NCBI RefSeq assembly: GCF_026241135.1
Contig: NZ_JAPFGA010000001.1
Span: 310,001 to 374,000 of the forward strand
DNA from: Galbibacter kalidii
GTDB taxonomy: Bacteria > Bacteroidota > Bacteroidia > Flavobacteriales > Flavobacteriaceae
DNA length: 64,000 nucleotides
Reading direction: 5' to 3'
Both the position numbers and the translations under genes were made by a program. Below the pieces are notes generated by a model. That model ran no database searches. It had not been told where the DNA came from and saw only the letters and a list, made by a program, of their open reading frames with translations. Positions 35,590 to 45,152 of the stretch are shown piece by piece. Position 1 is the stretch's first letter; each line of letters opens with the position of its first letter.

Positions 35590-36663
35590 ATGAAGAGAAT
35601 TATTATTCCTTGCCTATGTGTTTTATTCATCGGATGTAAGGAAATCCCACGTGAACTAACGGTTTATAACGATGTTGAAAGTGAACTTTTTCATTATCAG
35701 GGGCGGACAGAACCTGCTGATAACGGAAGGAAACTGATAAGCTCGGCCGCTTCGGTAACTTTTATGGCTGAAGGCGATTCGGTTCATATCTACACAAAAG
35801 CCCTTCAGAACGAGTATGGTTTTATCGAAATTACGGTAAACGACACCTATCTGAAGCGTTATAAAATCAATTCCGGGGAAGAAAATAAAATTTCCATTGC
35901 TTTGGATGCTCCACAAAGCAAAGTAGAAGTTTTTAAGGCGACTGAAGCCGTTAACGGAGGGATACTTTTTACCGGGATTGAAGCTGAAAAACTCGTTCCT
36001 TTTGAAGATGATAGATCGTTGGTGATGGAATTTATAGGGGATTCAATCACCTGCGGATATGGAGCTGATACCAATTCCATCCCCTGTGATACGGGAGAAT
36101 GGTACGACCAACACACAGCTTATTGGGCATATGGTTCACGGATTGCAAGGGCTTCGAATGCGAAATATACCCTGAGTTCGGTTTCCGGTATGGGCATGTA
36201 TAGAAATTGGAACGACGAAGACCAAATGGTTATGCCCGATGTATATCAAACAACAGAACTAGATGGTGATACCACCCATCTGTGGAATTTTCCCGTAACA
36301 CCTCAAATCGTCAGTATTTGTTTGGGAACAAATGATTTGTCCGATGGTGATGGGGAAAAAGAACGTAAACCATTCGATAAGGAAAAATTTATTGAAAACT
36401 ACACTACATTTGTAGAAGGAATTTACGAGAGATATCCGAAAGTCAAAGTGGTTTTACTGAACAGTCCAATGGTTTCCGGAGAAAAAGGAGAACTGCTGAT
36501 GGAGTGTTTGGAATCGGTTCAAGCCCATTTTGAAGCTGAAAAACCTATCTTCATTTTTAAGTTTGAAGGAATCACTCCTCAAGGTTGTGATTATCACCCG
36601 GATATCAATGACCATAAAAAAATGGCCGAAATGGTCATTTCAGATTTTAAAACACTTTTATAA
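35590..36663 (+). CDS. CE2-type acetylesterase lipoprotein (SGNH fold)
   Basis: 357 residues with a lipobox (FIGCKE, Cys16). An N-terminal jelly-roll domain (about 20-140) precedes an SGNH domain (about 145-355). The active-site blocks are MEFIGDSITCGYG (nucleophile Ser near 157), SGMGM as the oxyanion Gly, SICLGTNDLS with the Asn, and CDYHPDINDHKKMAE with the Asp/His pair. The two-domain layout is that of CE2 deacetylases, known for glucomannan and xylan. Within this pectin locus it may remove acetyl groups from a second type of acetylated chain. It has 83 bases of upstream spacer and is followed after 27 bases by the aldo/keto reductase. Confidence 0.85.
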   Translation: MKRIIIPCLCVLFIGCKEIPRELTVYNDVESELFHYQGRTEPADNGRKLISSAASVTFMAEGDSVHIYTKALQNEYGFIEITVNDTYLKRYKINSGEENKISIALDAPQSKVEVFKATEAVNGGILFTGIEAEKLVPFEDDRSLVMEFIGDSITCGYGADTNSIPCDTGEWYDQHTAYWAYGSRIARASNAKYTLSSVSGMGMYRNWNDEDQMVMPDVYQTTELDGDTTHLWNFPVTPQIVSICLGTNDLSDGDGEKERKPFDKEKFIENYTTFVEGIYERYPKVKVVLLNSPMVSGEKGELLMECLESVQAHFEAEKPIFIFKFEGITPQGCDYHPDINDHKKMAEMVISDFKTLL

Positions 36664-36690
36664 ACGAGTTCAAACAAAAAGCATAATTAA

Positions 36691-37692
36691 ATGAGTACAT
36701 ACAAACCAGCTGAAGAACGTTATGAAACAATGCAATACCGTCGTTGTGGACAGAGTGGAATTAACCTCCCGTTGATATCAATCGGACTGTGGCATAACTT
36801 CGGCGGATATGATGATTTTGAAAATGCTGCCAACATTTTACGTACGGGCTTTGATAATGGGATTACCCATTTTGATCTGGCTAACAACTACGGTCCACCT
36901 TACGGATCTGCTGAAAATAATTTTGGGAAGATTTTTAAGTGGGATTTTAAGAAATACCGTGACGAACTCATTATTTCAACAAAAGCAGGATGGGATATGT
37001 GGCCCGGTCCGTATGGAAATTTCGGTTCGAGAAAATACCTTATCGCCAGTCTAAACCAATCGCTTAAACGAATGAAACTGGATTATGTGGATATTTTTTA
37101 CCATCACCGCCCGGATCCCGATACGCCTTTGGAAGAAACCATGGGAGCGTTAGATCAGATTGTGCGTCAAGGAAAGGCATTGTATGTCGGAATTTCCCAA
37201 TACAACGCAGAAGACACCAAAAAAGCGGCAGCGATATTAAAAAGACAAGGAACTCCGTTTTTGATCCATCAACCGCGATATAATATGATGGATCGCTGGG
37301 TGGAAGATGATGGATTGCTGGATGCCTTGACCGAAACAGGTATCGGAAGTATTGTTTTTTCACCTTTGGAACAAGGGATACTAACGTCTAAATATTTAAA
37401 AGGAATACCAAAAGATTCCAGAGCAGCTACCGAAGGAAGTTATTTGGATGCTAATCAGATCAAGCCTGAACTTGTTGAAAAAATCCAAAAACTGAATGCC
37501 ATAGCAGAAGAACGCGGACAAAGCCTGGCACAAATGGCCATTGCATGGCTGTTAAAAGATGACAGGGTAACCTCTGTTTTAGTAGGAGTGAGCAGGGTTT
37601 CACAACTAAAAGACAATTTGGATGCTTTGAAAAACCTAAAGTTTTCTGAATCAGAGCTTAAAACTATTGATGAGATCATTTTAGGGAAATGA
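36691..37692 (+). CDS. Aldo/keto reductase (L-glyceraldehyde-3-phosphate reductase-like)
   Basis: 333 residues of the YghZ/Gpr subgroup, without a signal peptide, so cytoplasmic. Visible are GLWHNFGGYD (near 32), FDLANNYGPPYGSAE with the catalytic Asp and Tyr (near 60-75), the Lys of STKAGWDMWPGPYG (near 96) and the KALYVGISQYNAED strand (near 163-176). The family reduces aldehydes with NADPH, including L-glyceraldehyde-3-phosphate and methylglyoxal. It might act on L-lactaldehyde or another short aldehyde arising from rhamnose or uronate breakdown, or simply detoxify. It is 27 bases after the CE2 gene. Confidence 0.85.
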   Translation: MSTYKPAEERYETMQYRRCGQSGINLPLISIGLWHNFGGYDDFENAANILRTGFDNGITHFDLANNYGPPYGSAENNFGKIFKWDFKKYRDELIISTKAGWDMWPGPYGNFGSRKYLIASLNQSLKRMKLDYVDIFYHHRPDPDTPLEETMGALDQIVRQGKALYVGISQYNAEDTKKAAAILKRQGTPFLIHQPRYNMMDRWVEDDGLLDALTETGIGSIVFSPLEQGILTSKYLKGIPKDSRAATEGSYLDANQIKPELVEKIQKLNAIAEERGQSLAQMAIAWLLKDDRVTSVLVGVSRVSQLKDNLDALKNLKFSESELKTIDEIILGK

Positions 37693-37703
37693 AAATGAAA
37701 CTA

Positions 37704-38190
37704 GAAATACGGAATATGTACGTTGATTTCTAATGATTGTTGAGACAATTGTTTTTTGCATTTAACAAGGCCGACAGCAAACAATTAAAGGTTATGGAAA
37801 ATATAAAAAGAAGAACCCAGGATTTTGCTGTGGATTGTTGGAAGTTATGTGATAAGCTTCCGAATACAAGAGGTTATAATGCTTATTGTAATCAATTAAT
37901 CAAATGTTCGAGTTCTGTAGGAGCAAATTTTAGGGCATCACAAAGGGCAAAATCAACTGCGGATTTTATCAATAAGCTTAAAATTGTTGAGGAAGAAGCT
38001 GATGAGAGTATGTACTTTTTAGAGTTGTTAGGTAAAGTTTCTCCAAAATACAGGGAAGAAATTAAAGTTTTACACAAAGAAGCAGATGAGATTTTATCTA
38101 TAATCGTGGCATCTATTAACACAACAAGAAAGAAAAGGTCAAGAGAAAGATAATTCATATTCCGCAACAAAATTTCGTAACCCGTATTTC
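37704..38190. repeat. Inverted repeat GAAATACGG flanking the four-helix-bundle gene
   Basis: GAAATACGG (37704-37712) and its exact complement CCGTATTTC (38182-38190) lie about 82 bases before and 29 bases after the gene at 37794-38153. A second shared piece, GGAATATG (37711-37718) and its partial complement CATATTCCG (38157-38165), lies inside. The arrangement suggests a small mobile or insertable cassette. Confidence 0.45.
37794..38153 (+). CDS. Four-helix-bundle protein (23S rRNA intervening-sequence protein family)
   Basis: 119 residues from ATG 37794; an upstream TTG at 37737 would add 19 residues of no family likeness. Four amphipathic helices with the family signature [55 protein letters not shown] (positions about 8-90). 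Members of this family are often found inside 23S rRNA genes as intervening sequences, but many, like this one, sit as orphan genes in intergenic DNA. Function is unknown. It interrupts the pectin locus between the reductase and the sialate-O-acetylesterase-type gene and is enclosed by inverted repeats. Confidence 0.85.
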   Translation: MENIKRRTQDFAVDCWKLCDKLPNTRGYNAYCNQLIKCSSSVGANFRASQRAKSTADFINKLKIVEEEADESMYFLELLGKVSPKYREEIKVLHKEADEILSIIVASINTTRKKRSRER

Positions 38191-38203
38191 GCAATTCAAT
38201 CAT

Positions 38204-39586
38204 ATGAAAATAAAAATTTTAAACGTCTTGTTGCTTCTATCAGCAACCACTATGTCTGCAAATGTAAATTTACCTTCCATTTTTTCAGACAATATGGTTT
38301 TGCAAAGAAACGCTGAAGTAAAATTATGGGGATGGGCAAATGCGATGGAGGAAATAAAAGTAGTGGCTTCTTGGAACCCTACGGATACCTTAAAAACTGA
38401 GGCCGACAGACATGCAAATTGGAATGTTTTACTGAAAACACCTGAAGGTCCCGGGCCTTATACCATTACCATTTCAGGTTATACTACGGTAACGTTGGAT
38501 AATGTTTTGGTGGGCGAGGTTTGGTTGGCTTCGGGACAGTCGAATATGGAGTGGACGGCATCGACCGGGATTACCAATAAAAAAGAAGCGATTGCTAATG
38601 CCAACCATCCGAATATCCGTCTTTTTACGGTAGCGAAGCGTTCATCAGAAGCCCCACAGCAAGATGCGATAGGGAAATGGGAAGAATGCAGTCCGGAGAC
38701 GATGCAGTATTTTAGTGCGGTAGCCTATTTCTTCGGAAAAAAACTGGAAGAAAACCTCGATGTGCCTATTGGACTCATCAGCTCTAATTGGGGAGGGACA
38801 CCTGCCGAAACCTGGATCCCGGAAACGGAATTTGAAAGTGATAAAGAATTGGTGAAAGCTGCCGAATTGCTTAAAAAAGAACCCTGGTGCCCAAGTGAAC
38901 CTGCATTGTCCTACAACGGAATGATAGCACCGCTTGTCCCGTTTAAAATTGCTGGGGTGATATGGTATCAAGGGGAGACCAATACCCTCAATCCGCAGGA
39001 TTACACGCATGTTTTTACGAGTTTGATAAAAAGTTGGCGCCATCAATGGAACGCTGATTTCCCTTTTTATTTTGCACAGATAGCTCCGTATAATTACGGC
39101 GATAATTTCTCCGGTGTTGAAGTAAGGGATGCCCAACGCCGAAGCTTGAAGCTAGGAAATACAGCCATGATCATGACGGGCGATATCGGGAATGTCGATG
39201 ATATCCATCCGCGCAACAAAATGGATGTTGGTTTGCGTTTTGCCAATATGGCTTTGGCAAATCATTATAAAGTATTGGAAAAAGAAGTAAACGGACCTTT
39301 GGTCAAGAATGCGGTTCAAAAAAAGAACAAGATCGAAATTTCATTTGAAGCCTCGGAGGGAATATATTTCAGTGATGGAAAAACATCCAAATTGTTTGAA
39401 GTAGCCGGAGAGGACAAAAAATTTAAAACTGCAAAAGCCACCATATCCGGAAATAAAGTGGAGTTGAAAACCAAGGTTAAAAACGTGAAGTTTGTGCGCT
39501 ACGCATGGTCGAACATAGCTATTGTCGATTTGTTCAACAAAGTTGGTTTACCGGCATCGAGTTTTCAAATTGTAGTTGAAGAATAG
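38204..39586 (+). CDS. Sialate O-acetylesterase-type carbohydrate esterase
   Basis: 460 residues with a signal peptide (about 1-19). The SGNH-like active site is visible: [14 protein letters not shown] (nucleophile Ser near 115), the [11 protein letters not shown] segment near 251-261, and a late [11 protein letters not shown] with the Asp/His pair (near 326-336). This is the DUF303/SASA family, whose members remove acetyl groups from sialic acid or plant polysaccharides. With no sialic acid genes visible, acetylated pectin or mannan is a more likely substrate. It ends 5 bases from the convergent epimerase gene of the mannan locus, so it could serve either locus. Confidence 0.85.
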   Translation: MKIKILNVLLLLSATTMSANVNLPSIFSDNMVLQRNAEVKLWGWANAMEEIKVVASWNPTDTLKTEADRHANWNVLLKTPEGPGPYTITISGYTTVTLDNVLVGEVWLASGQSNMEWTASTGITNKKEAIANANHPNIRLFTVAKRSSEAPQQDAIGKWEECSPETMQYFSAVAYFFGKKLEENLDVPIGLISSNWGGTPAETWIPETEFESDKELVKAAELLKKEPWCPSEPALSYNGMIAPLVPFKIAGVIWYQGETNTLNPQDYTHVFTSLIKSWRHQWNADFPFYFAQIAPYNYGDNFSGVEVRDAQRRSLKLGNTAMIMTGDIGNVDDIHPRNKMDVGLRFANMALANHYKVLEKEVNGPLVKNAVQKKNKIEISFEASEGIYFSDGKTSKLFEVAGEDKKFKTAKATISGNKVELKTKVKNVKFVRYAWSNIAIVDLFNKVGLPASSFQIVVEE

Positions 39587-39591
39587 CTGAA

Positions 39592-40788
39592 TTAACAAAG
39601 TTTATCGATGAGCACTAGGCACGCCCTGGAAATGTGGTAAGGACTTTTCCACATGCTCGTCTTGTCTTCGTTGGTGTAGGGCTTAAAATTTTCATCAATC
39701 CTGAAGAACCATTCGCCGTTTTCCCTGTCGATGATATGCTTTTTGGTAAACTCCCAAATATCGATAAGCGCATCTTTGTATACGGTGTTTCCTGAGTGTT
39801 CATAGGAGTAATACAAACCAATCATAGCCTCGACCTGTGGCCACCAATGCCTATCAGTATCTATCTTTTTTGTGGCTCTGTCCATTTCATTGAGTACTCC
39901 TTTTGCTTTGATATATCCCTTTTTTAGAAATGTATCAGAAACAGGAACCAAGATGGCATTCACTTTTTGCAGCAGGTTATCATTTTTGGTACTTTTTGCA
40001 GCATCCACAAGTAACCAGATGGCTTCGATGTCGTGTCCGAAAGAGATGAGTTCACCCTGTAAATTCCAATCGTCGTCAAAAAACAATTCAAAATTATAAT
40101 CCTTGTTAAGGAATTTCTCCAAGAAAAGTGTAATCAGATTTTCAAGAGCATCTTTAACGGCTTTTTCCGGATGGATTTTATAAAGCGTGGTATAGGCTTC
40201 CAGAATATGAAGGTGGGTGTTCATGGTTTTCGATCCGTTGAGGTCTTTGTCGCTCAACCGCATATCTTGAATGGGTTTCCAATCCCCTTCAAAGGCTTCG
40301 ATGTACCCGTTTTTTTCAGTATCGAAAGCATGTTTTTCTATCAATTCAAAAATCGTTATTGCCCATGCTTTTGCCTTTTTATCTTCTGAAAACAGATAGT
40401 ATTCAGATAAGGCGTAGACAGTAAAAGCCTGAGCGTATATTTGTTTTTTTCTGATGGTGGGTTTGCCTTTATGGTCGAGCTCCCAATAAACACCGCCGTA
40501 TTTTTTATCCCTGAAATGATCATGGAGGTATTGAAATGCACGTTCGGCATAACTTTTAAGATCGGGGTCTTTTTCCTTGGAATTTAAAATAGCAGAAAAC
40601 GACCAAAGCAAGCGACTGTTTAGGATAATGCCTTTGTTTGCTTGTTGAATTGGATGGTTGTAATGATCCCTACGGCCTATAAAACCATCATTTTCAGTAT
40701 CAATGCTATAGGTTTTCCAATAACTGATAATGGATTTCAGTTCTTCACGGAGTTCATTTTTTATTATTTTCAGGGCATTACTGTTCAT
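39592..40788 (-). CDS. AGE-family epimerase, probable cellobiose/mannobiose 2-epimerase
   Basis: 398 residues, no signal peptide, so cytoplasmic. It has the (alpha/alpha)6 fold of the AGE family: NSRLLWSFSAIL (near 56-67), SFGHDIEAIWL (His252), DRHWWPQVEAMIG (His314) and SPYHISRACL (His385). His252 and His385 are in the contexts of the catalytic pair of bacterial cellobiose 2-epimerases. It would turn mannobiose into mannosyl-glucose for the phosphorylase. Its start codon overlaps the stop codon of the GH130 gene by one base, so translation is probably coupled. Confidence 0.88.
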   Translation of the reverse strand: MNSNALKIIKNELREELKSIISYWKTYSIDTENDGFIGRRDHYNHPIQQANKGIILNSRLLWSFSAILNSKEKDPDLKSYAERAFQYLHDHFRDKKYGGVYWELDHKGKPTIRKKQIYAQAFTVYALSEYYLFSEDKKAKAWAITIFELIEKHAFDTEKNGYIEAFEGDWKPIQDMRLSDKDLNGSKTMNTHLHILEAYTTLYKIHPEKAVKDALENLITLFLEKFLNKDYNFELFFDDDWNLQGELISFGHDIEAIWLLVDAAKSTKNDNLLQKVNAILVPVSDTFLKKGYIKAKGVLNEMDRATKKIDTDRHWWPQVEAMIGLYYSYEHSGNTVYKDALIDIWEFTKKHIIDRENGEWFFRIDENFKPYTNEDKTSMWKSPYHISRACLVLIDKLC

Positions 40789-41978
40789 TAATACAAGCCT
40801 TTGTTTGCTTGGACAAGATTTAAGATATTCTGTACCGATGCTCCTGAAGTCAATTGATCTTCGGCAGTATTCTTTACATAATCAAGTAGTTGTTCTACTG
40901 TTGATGTGGCCACATGACAACGCGTATCCGAAGAGGCATAGTAGATATAGACTTTCCCGTTTTCTTCGATCCATCCGTTGGAAAAAAGAACATTGGGGAC
41001 ATCACCTACGGTTTCTTGATAATTGGGAGCCATAAAATAGCCGGCAGGTTGGTGAATGATTTTTGAAATATCGTGTAGATCAGTCATAAACAAATACAGC
41101 GTATAGCGCAGACCCCCGGCAGTATTTCGCACTCCGTGGGCAAGATGTAGCCAACCTTCATCAGTTTTGATTGGAGCAGGACCCAAGCCGTTTTTTAGTT
41201 CGTAAACCGTGTGATATTGTTTTTGGTTGATAATATTTTCATTTTCAACCACGGGATTGATCATGTCTTTAATGTAACCAAGACCGATACCGCCACCACT
41301 TCCAACATTGATAAAGCCATCTTGAGGTCTTGTGTAAACGGCATATTTTCCATCTACAAATTCAGGGTGTAATACCACATTCCGTTGTTGACCGGTGTTA
41401 CTGATGAGATCCGGGAGTCGTTCCCATTTCTTAAGGTTTTTGGTACGTACGATCCCCGCATTGGCAATAGCCGAACTGGTATCGCCGGCAGGAGCTTCGG
41501 GGTCTTTTCTTTCGGTACAGAAAATTCCGTAGATCCACCCGTCTTCGTGTGCTACTAATCTCATATCGTAGACATTGACATCCGGATTTTCGGTTTGTGG
41601 CAGCTTGATGGGTTCATCCCAAAATTCAAAATTGTTGATACCGTCCGGACTTTCAGCAATAGCAAAAAACGATTTTCGGTCATAGCCTTCTACACGAACA
41701 GCCAAAAGGTATCTTCCTTTCCATTTGATGGCTCCCGGATTGAAGGTGGAGTTGATTCCGAAGCGTTCTAAACCAAGAGGGTTTCGTTCTGCCGAAAGGT
41801 CATATCGCCAGTGAACGGGAGTATGGTCTGCGGTAATGACGGGGTGTTTGTAACGTTGATAAACTCCGTTGAAGTCATCAGTAGGGACATTTTTTCTGTT
41901 GATGATATTTGTATAGTGCTGCATCAACATATCATAATTTTTAATTCTTGTCACGGTATTAATATTCCTTAGTTTCAT
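40788..41978 (-). CDS. GH130 beta-mannosyl-glucose phosphorylase
   Basis: 396 residues, cytoplasmic. It has the five-bladed propeller of GH130 (FGINSTFNPGAIKWKGRY near 73-90, NPDVNVYDMRL near 131-141, AVYTRPQDGFINVGSGGGIGLG near 213-234). The Asp in VYDMRL (Asp138) is in the position of the general acid of subfamily 1, typified by 4-O-beta-D-mannosyl-D-glucose phosphorylase. With the epimerase next to it, the expected reaction is Man-Glc plus phosphate to mannose-1-phosphate and glucose. It lies 28 bases after the symporter. Confidence 0.9.
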   Translation of the reverse strand: MKLRNINTVTRIKNYDMLMQHYTNIINRKNVPTDDFNGVYQRYKHPVITADHTPVHWRYDLSAERNPLGLERFGINSTFNPGAIKWKGRYLLAVRVEGYDRKSFFAIAESPDGINNFEFWDEPIKLPQTENPDVNVYDMRLVAHEDGWIYGIFCTERKDPEAPAGDTSSAIANAGIVRTKNLKKWERLPDLISNTGQQRNVVLHPEFVDGKYAVYTRPQDGFINVGSGGGIGLGYIKDMINPVVENENIINQKQYHTVYELKNGLGPAPIKTDEGWLHLAHGVRNTAGGLRYTLYLFMTDLHDISKIIHQPAGYFMAPNYQETVGDVPNVLFSNGWIEENGKVYIYYASSDTRCHVATSTVEQLLDYVKNTAEDQLTSGASVQNILNLVQANKGLY

Positions 41979-42006
41979 CTATTTATTCTTCTTTATTTTG
42001 TGGTGT

Positions 42007-43830
42007 TTATATTTCTTTTTTCAGTTTATCCCACCAATTGTATTTTAAGATGATGAGACAAACAGCTAAGATGAGCAGGGAAACAATTAGGGTGGTGTTT
42101 TCATGTAGGATAAAATACAATGGGATAACAACTAAGAGTGTTTGTGCCGCTACACCTATAGCAATGTTGAACATATCTCTGGAAAACGTTTTGTTCCTCT
42201 CAAAACCGGGATCTTTTGCTGTTATTTTTTTATGAATTGGTTTCCAAAATCCCCACGGGTTTGTTTTTTTGTAGAACCCCATCAACACGTTCTCGTCTGT
42301 TGGCGGGGCTGAATACGTCCCAGCAATACACCCTACAAGAGAAATGATCAGGATAATGGGAAAATAGTACAGATCGAGGGTGTCTGTAAACATTGGAAAT
42401 ATTAGAGCTGGGATGATTCCGGATAGCATTCCCCAGAAATACCCTTCGCCGTTAAAACGCCACCAATGCCATTTCAGAACATTGGAAATAACATAGCTTC
42501 CGTATAAAGCAGAAACGATCCACTGTAAAATGGAATTTACGTCTTGTACAAAAAAGCCAAGTACGATACTGATAAGCACTACGATAATACCACTTCCGTA
42601 GTTGACTTGCTTGATCTTTTTCGCACTAGCATGCGGATTTTTATATTTCAGATAAATATCGTTCACTAAATATGCCTGGGCAGCGTTCAAGGTTCCGGCG
42701 AAAGTGGACATGAATGCGGCCAATAATCCGGCGAGTAATAACCCTAAAAGCCCAACCGGAACAAATTGCTGAATGGCAGCCGGTAATATTTTTTCAAAAT
42801 CAAGGATACCCGCAGTAGTCAAATTCAATTCTTCATAAAAAAGAATGGCTAAAACCGAGAATCCGCCAACCATAAGGTAACGGGTAGGGATAAGGGCAGC
42901 AATGGAAAAAGTACTCATTTTGGTCGCTTCCATAGGCGATTTTGTCGATAAGATCTTCTGCATATCATAGTTGGGTGCTGGTCCGGCGATACTGGCTAAG
43001 ATCCCTTTGAACAACATTAACATAAAGAACAAGGAAAAAAGTGAATAGCCGTCCGATAGTATCTTGTTGTTAACCTCGTCTATGATCCCTGTCCAATCCA
43101 TGTTCAGTTTCCATCCGAAGAAGGGGTTCATCCAGTCCTCAGGGACATTCAGTGTTTGGTTTCCTATGGCAAGCCACGCAATAACAGCAATGGCGATAGA
43201 TGAAATGGTCATGATCGAGTATTGTAGGACATCGGCCCAAACAATACCGGACATTCCTCCGATAACGGAATAGAATACAGCAAAAAGTGTGAATACTATT
43301 CCGTAAAAATGCGGAATGTAAGAAGGGGGGACGTTAATGGGCACGAAGTCTTTGATTATTTCCCACGGAATGAAGATCTCGACAAATTTTCCCAATCCGA
43401 TGAATCCGTAGGCCAAAAAGCCAAGACAACTCAAAATGGCAAAAACAACGATGATGGTGTGCGAAAGTCTTCCACCTTTACCATTGTCGAATCGGAATAG
43501 AATCCATTCGGCTCCAGTGGTTACGTTAGACCTTCTCAGCCAAGCAGCTAAATAAACCATTAAAAAAACCTGGTTGAAAACCGGCCATAACCACGGAATC
43601 CATATACTTTTAAAACCGTAAACAAAGGTGAGCGTCACCAACCACATGGTGCCGGAAATATCAAACATACCTGATGCGTTGGAAAGCCCCAACATATACC
43701 AGGGTAATGATTTTCCGCCGAGGAGATAATCATCTTTACTTTTTTGTGCTCTTTTCCTGAGGATTAATCCAATAGCGATGGTGCCTACAAGGTATAACAG
43801 GATGATGCCAATGTCAAGGGGTTGTAACAT
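42007..43830 (-). CDS. Sodium:solute symporter (SSS family), probable mannobiose importer
   Basis: 607 residues, about 14 hydrophobic helices. It starts LDIGIILLYLVGTIAIGLILRK and has the YLLGGKSLPWYMLGLSNASG segment near 36-55, typical of SSS sugar symporters. It lies between GH26 (6 bases upstream) and GH130 in a four-gene operon, in the place where other mannan loci have a mannooligosaccharide transporter. It would carry the disaccharide across the inner membrane with sodium. Substrate is inferred from context. Confidence 0.85.
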   Translation of the reverse strand: MLQPLDIGIILLYLVGTIAIGLILRKRAQKSKDDYLLGGKSLPWYMLGLSNASGMFDISGTMWLVTLTFVYGFKSIWIPWLWPVFNQVFLMVYLAAWLRRSNVTTGAEWILFRFDNGKGGRLSHTIIVVFAILSCLGFLAYGFIGLGKFVEIFIPWEIIKDFVPINVPPSYIPHFYGIVFTLFAVFYSVIGGMSGIVWADVLQYSIMTISSIAIAVIAWLAIGNQTLNVPEDWMNPFFGWKLNMDWTGIIDEVNNKILSDGYSLFSLFFMLMLFKGILASIAGPAPNYDMQKILSTKSPMEATKMSTFSIAALIPTRYLMVGGFSVLAILFYEELNLTTAGILDFEKILPAAIQQFVPVGLLGLLLAGLLAAFMSTFAGTLNAAQAYLVNDIYLKYKNPHASAKKIKQVNYGSGIIVVLISIVLGFFVQDVNSILQWIVSALYGSYVISNVLKWHWWRFNGEGYFWGMLSGIIPALIFPMFTDTLDLYYFPIILIISLVGCIAGTYSAPPTDENVLMGFYKKTNPWGFWKPIHKKITAKDPGFERNKTFSRDMFNIAIGVAAQTLLVVIPLYFILHENTTLIVSLLILAVCLIILKYNWWDKLKKEI

Positions 43831-43836
43831 AGTTTT

Positions 43837-45033
43837 TTAGTTGGTTTGTTTGAGCGGTTTGAATTTATATTTTTTGATGTCTTTGAGTAGAAGAATATCT
43901 TTTTGTTTTGAAAGTTTTTTAAAATCTTTAACGGAAATTTCGTTAGGATAGGGGGCAAAATAATGCTCCTGACTGTCATTTCTCCACAATAGGATCCAAG
44001 CAATGCCTGATTTTTCTATGCCCGGATACAAAACTTCTGTCCACCATTTTTCACTTTTGATTTTAATATTACCGGTTTCTGTCAGCGCATACAACTTACG
44101 GTGCGTTTGGGCAAAGCTTTTCATAACGGAAATATCGTTCTTTAAGGCTTCAGTATAACGTTTGTCACCACTGTGATTGTAAATATCAATCCCGACAATA
44201 TCAACATATTCATCCCCCGGATAGAACAAACCGTATTCTTCATTGTTGTTGAGGGTGTTGGGGGAATAAGAATACAACAGATTATGTACGTTCCTGTTTT
44301 TTAGCTGATCTACAATATCCCTAAACAAGGTTTTGTATTTATCAATACTACAATTTCCCGTTCCCCACCAAAACCAAGCACCGTTCATTTCGTGAAAAGG
44401 CCTGAAAACAACAGGAGCTAATTCCCCGTTTTTAGTTTTTAAGCTTTTAAAAAAATCACCTAATCGGTCGATCCAGGTTAAATATTTATCTCTGTTAGCC
44501 CCTCCGTCCAAAATAGTGGAAACTGCAGGGGTGGTATCCCAGGAATCCCCATCTGTTGCAGGATTGTCAAGATGCCAACTGATGGTCGAGAAACCACCCT
44601 TTTCATGATTTCTTATGATCTGTTTTTTCATCAGGTCAAAAGAAACGGAATCAAGATTTTTGCTGTGTCCCAGTTCAATATTTCCTACATCCCAACCTTG
44701 AATGGCGGGATATTTTCCGATGACATCTTCAATATCACTTTTAAATTTATTTTTTTCTGAAGCCTTCCAATGTACTCCATAGGCAGTAGCGTCTTGATGC
44801 CCGATGGAGATTCCTGTATGGGATAAAAACTCTATTTTTTTATAAAGTAGTTTTGTTTCCGTAGTCGCATTTGTATCTGCAAGAAAAAGTTCATGGGTGT
44901 TCACATATTTTGTACTATTACATGCATTTAATACAATCAATAGTATGATATAATAGGTGAAATAAAAGCATTTTTTTGTACGTTTGATTGCTTTTATATA
45001 TCTATTTGGTGTTTTATGTTTAATTTTTGACAT
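43837..45033 (-). CDS. GH26 beta-mannanase lipoprotein
   Basis: 398 residues. A long basic N-terminal region precedes a hydrophobic stretch and lipobox (VLNACNS, Cys38). The GH26 TIM barrel follows: GISIGHQDATAYGVHWK, then the general acid/base Glu215 in FRPFHEMNGAWFWWG and the nucleophile Glu319 in ALTETGN. It would cut beta-1,4-mannan or release mannobiose. It is first in the operon GH26, symporter, GH130, epimerase, divergent from the AraC regulator with a 119-base gap. A surface or periplasmic place is expected from the lipobox. Confidence 0.9.
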   Translation of the reverse strand: MSKIKHKTPNRYIKAIKRTKKCFYFTYYIILLIVLNACNSTKYVNTHELFLADTNATTETKLLYKKIEFLSHTGISIGHQDATAYGVHWKASEKNKFKSDIEDVIGKYPAIQGWDVGNIELGHSKNLDSVSFDLMKKQIIRNHEKGGFSTISWHLDNPATDGDSWDTTPAVSTILDGGANRDKYLTWIDRLGDFFKSLKTKNGELAPVVFRPFHEMNGAWFWWGTGNCSIDKYKTLFRDIVDQLKNRNVHNLLYSYSPNTLNNNEEYGLFYPGDEYVDIVGIDIYNHSGDKRYTEALKNDISVMKSFAQTHRKLYALTETGNIKIKSEKWWTEVLYPGIEKSGIAWILLWRNDSQEHYFAPYPNEISVKDFKKLSKQKDILLLKDIKKYKFKPLKQTN

Positions 45034-45080
45034 AAAAAATTAATGTTTTCATATAATCAAACATGAAATTTAACATTTTT

Positions 45081-45088
45081 CAAATTTA
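45081..45088 (-). promoter_or_regulatory. Putative -7 element of the GH26 operon
   Basis: On the minus strand this is TAAATTTG, an exact TAnnTTTG match, 48 bases before the GH26 start codon. No TTG is seen at the normal distance, which suits a promoter that needs an activator such as the divergent AraC protein. Confidence 0.45.
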
Positions 45089-45152
45089 TGACAAGAGCAA
45101 TAATTTCATTAGTATAAAATTGTCAATTTGTGATATCATTTAAACATTTTGT

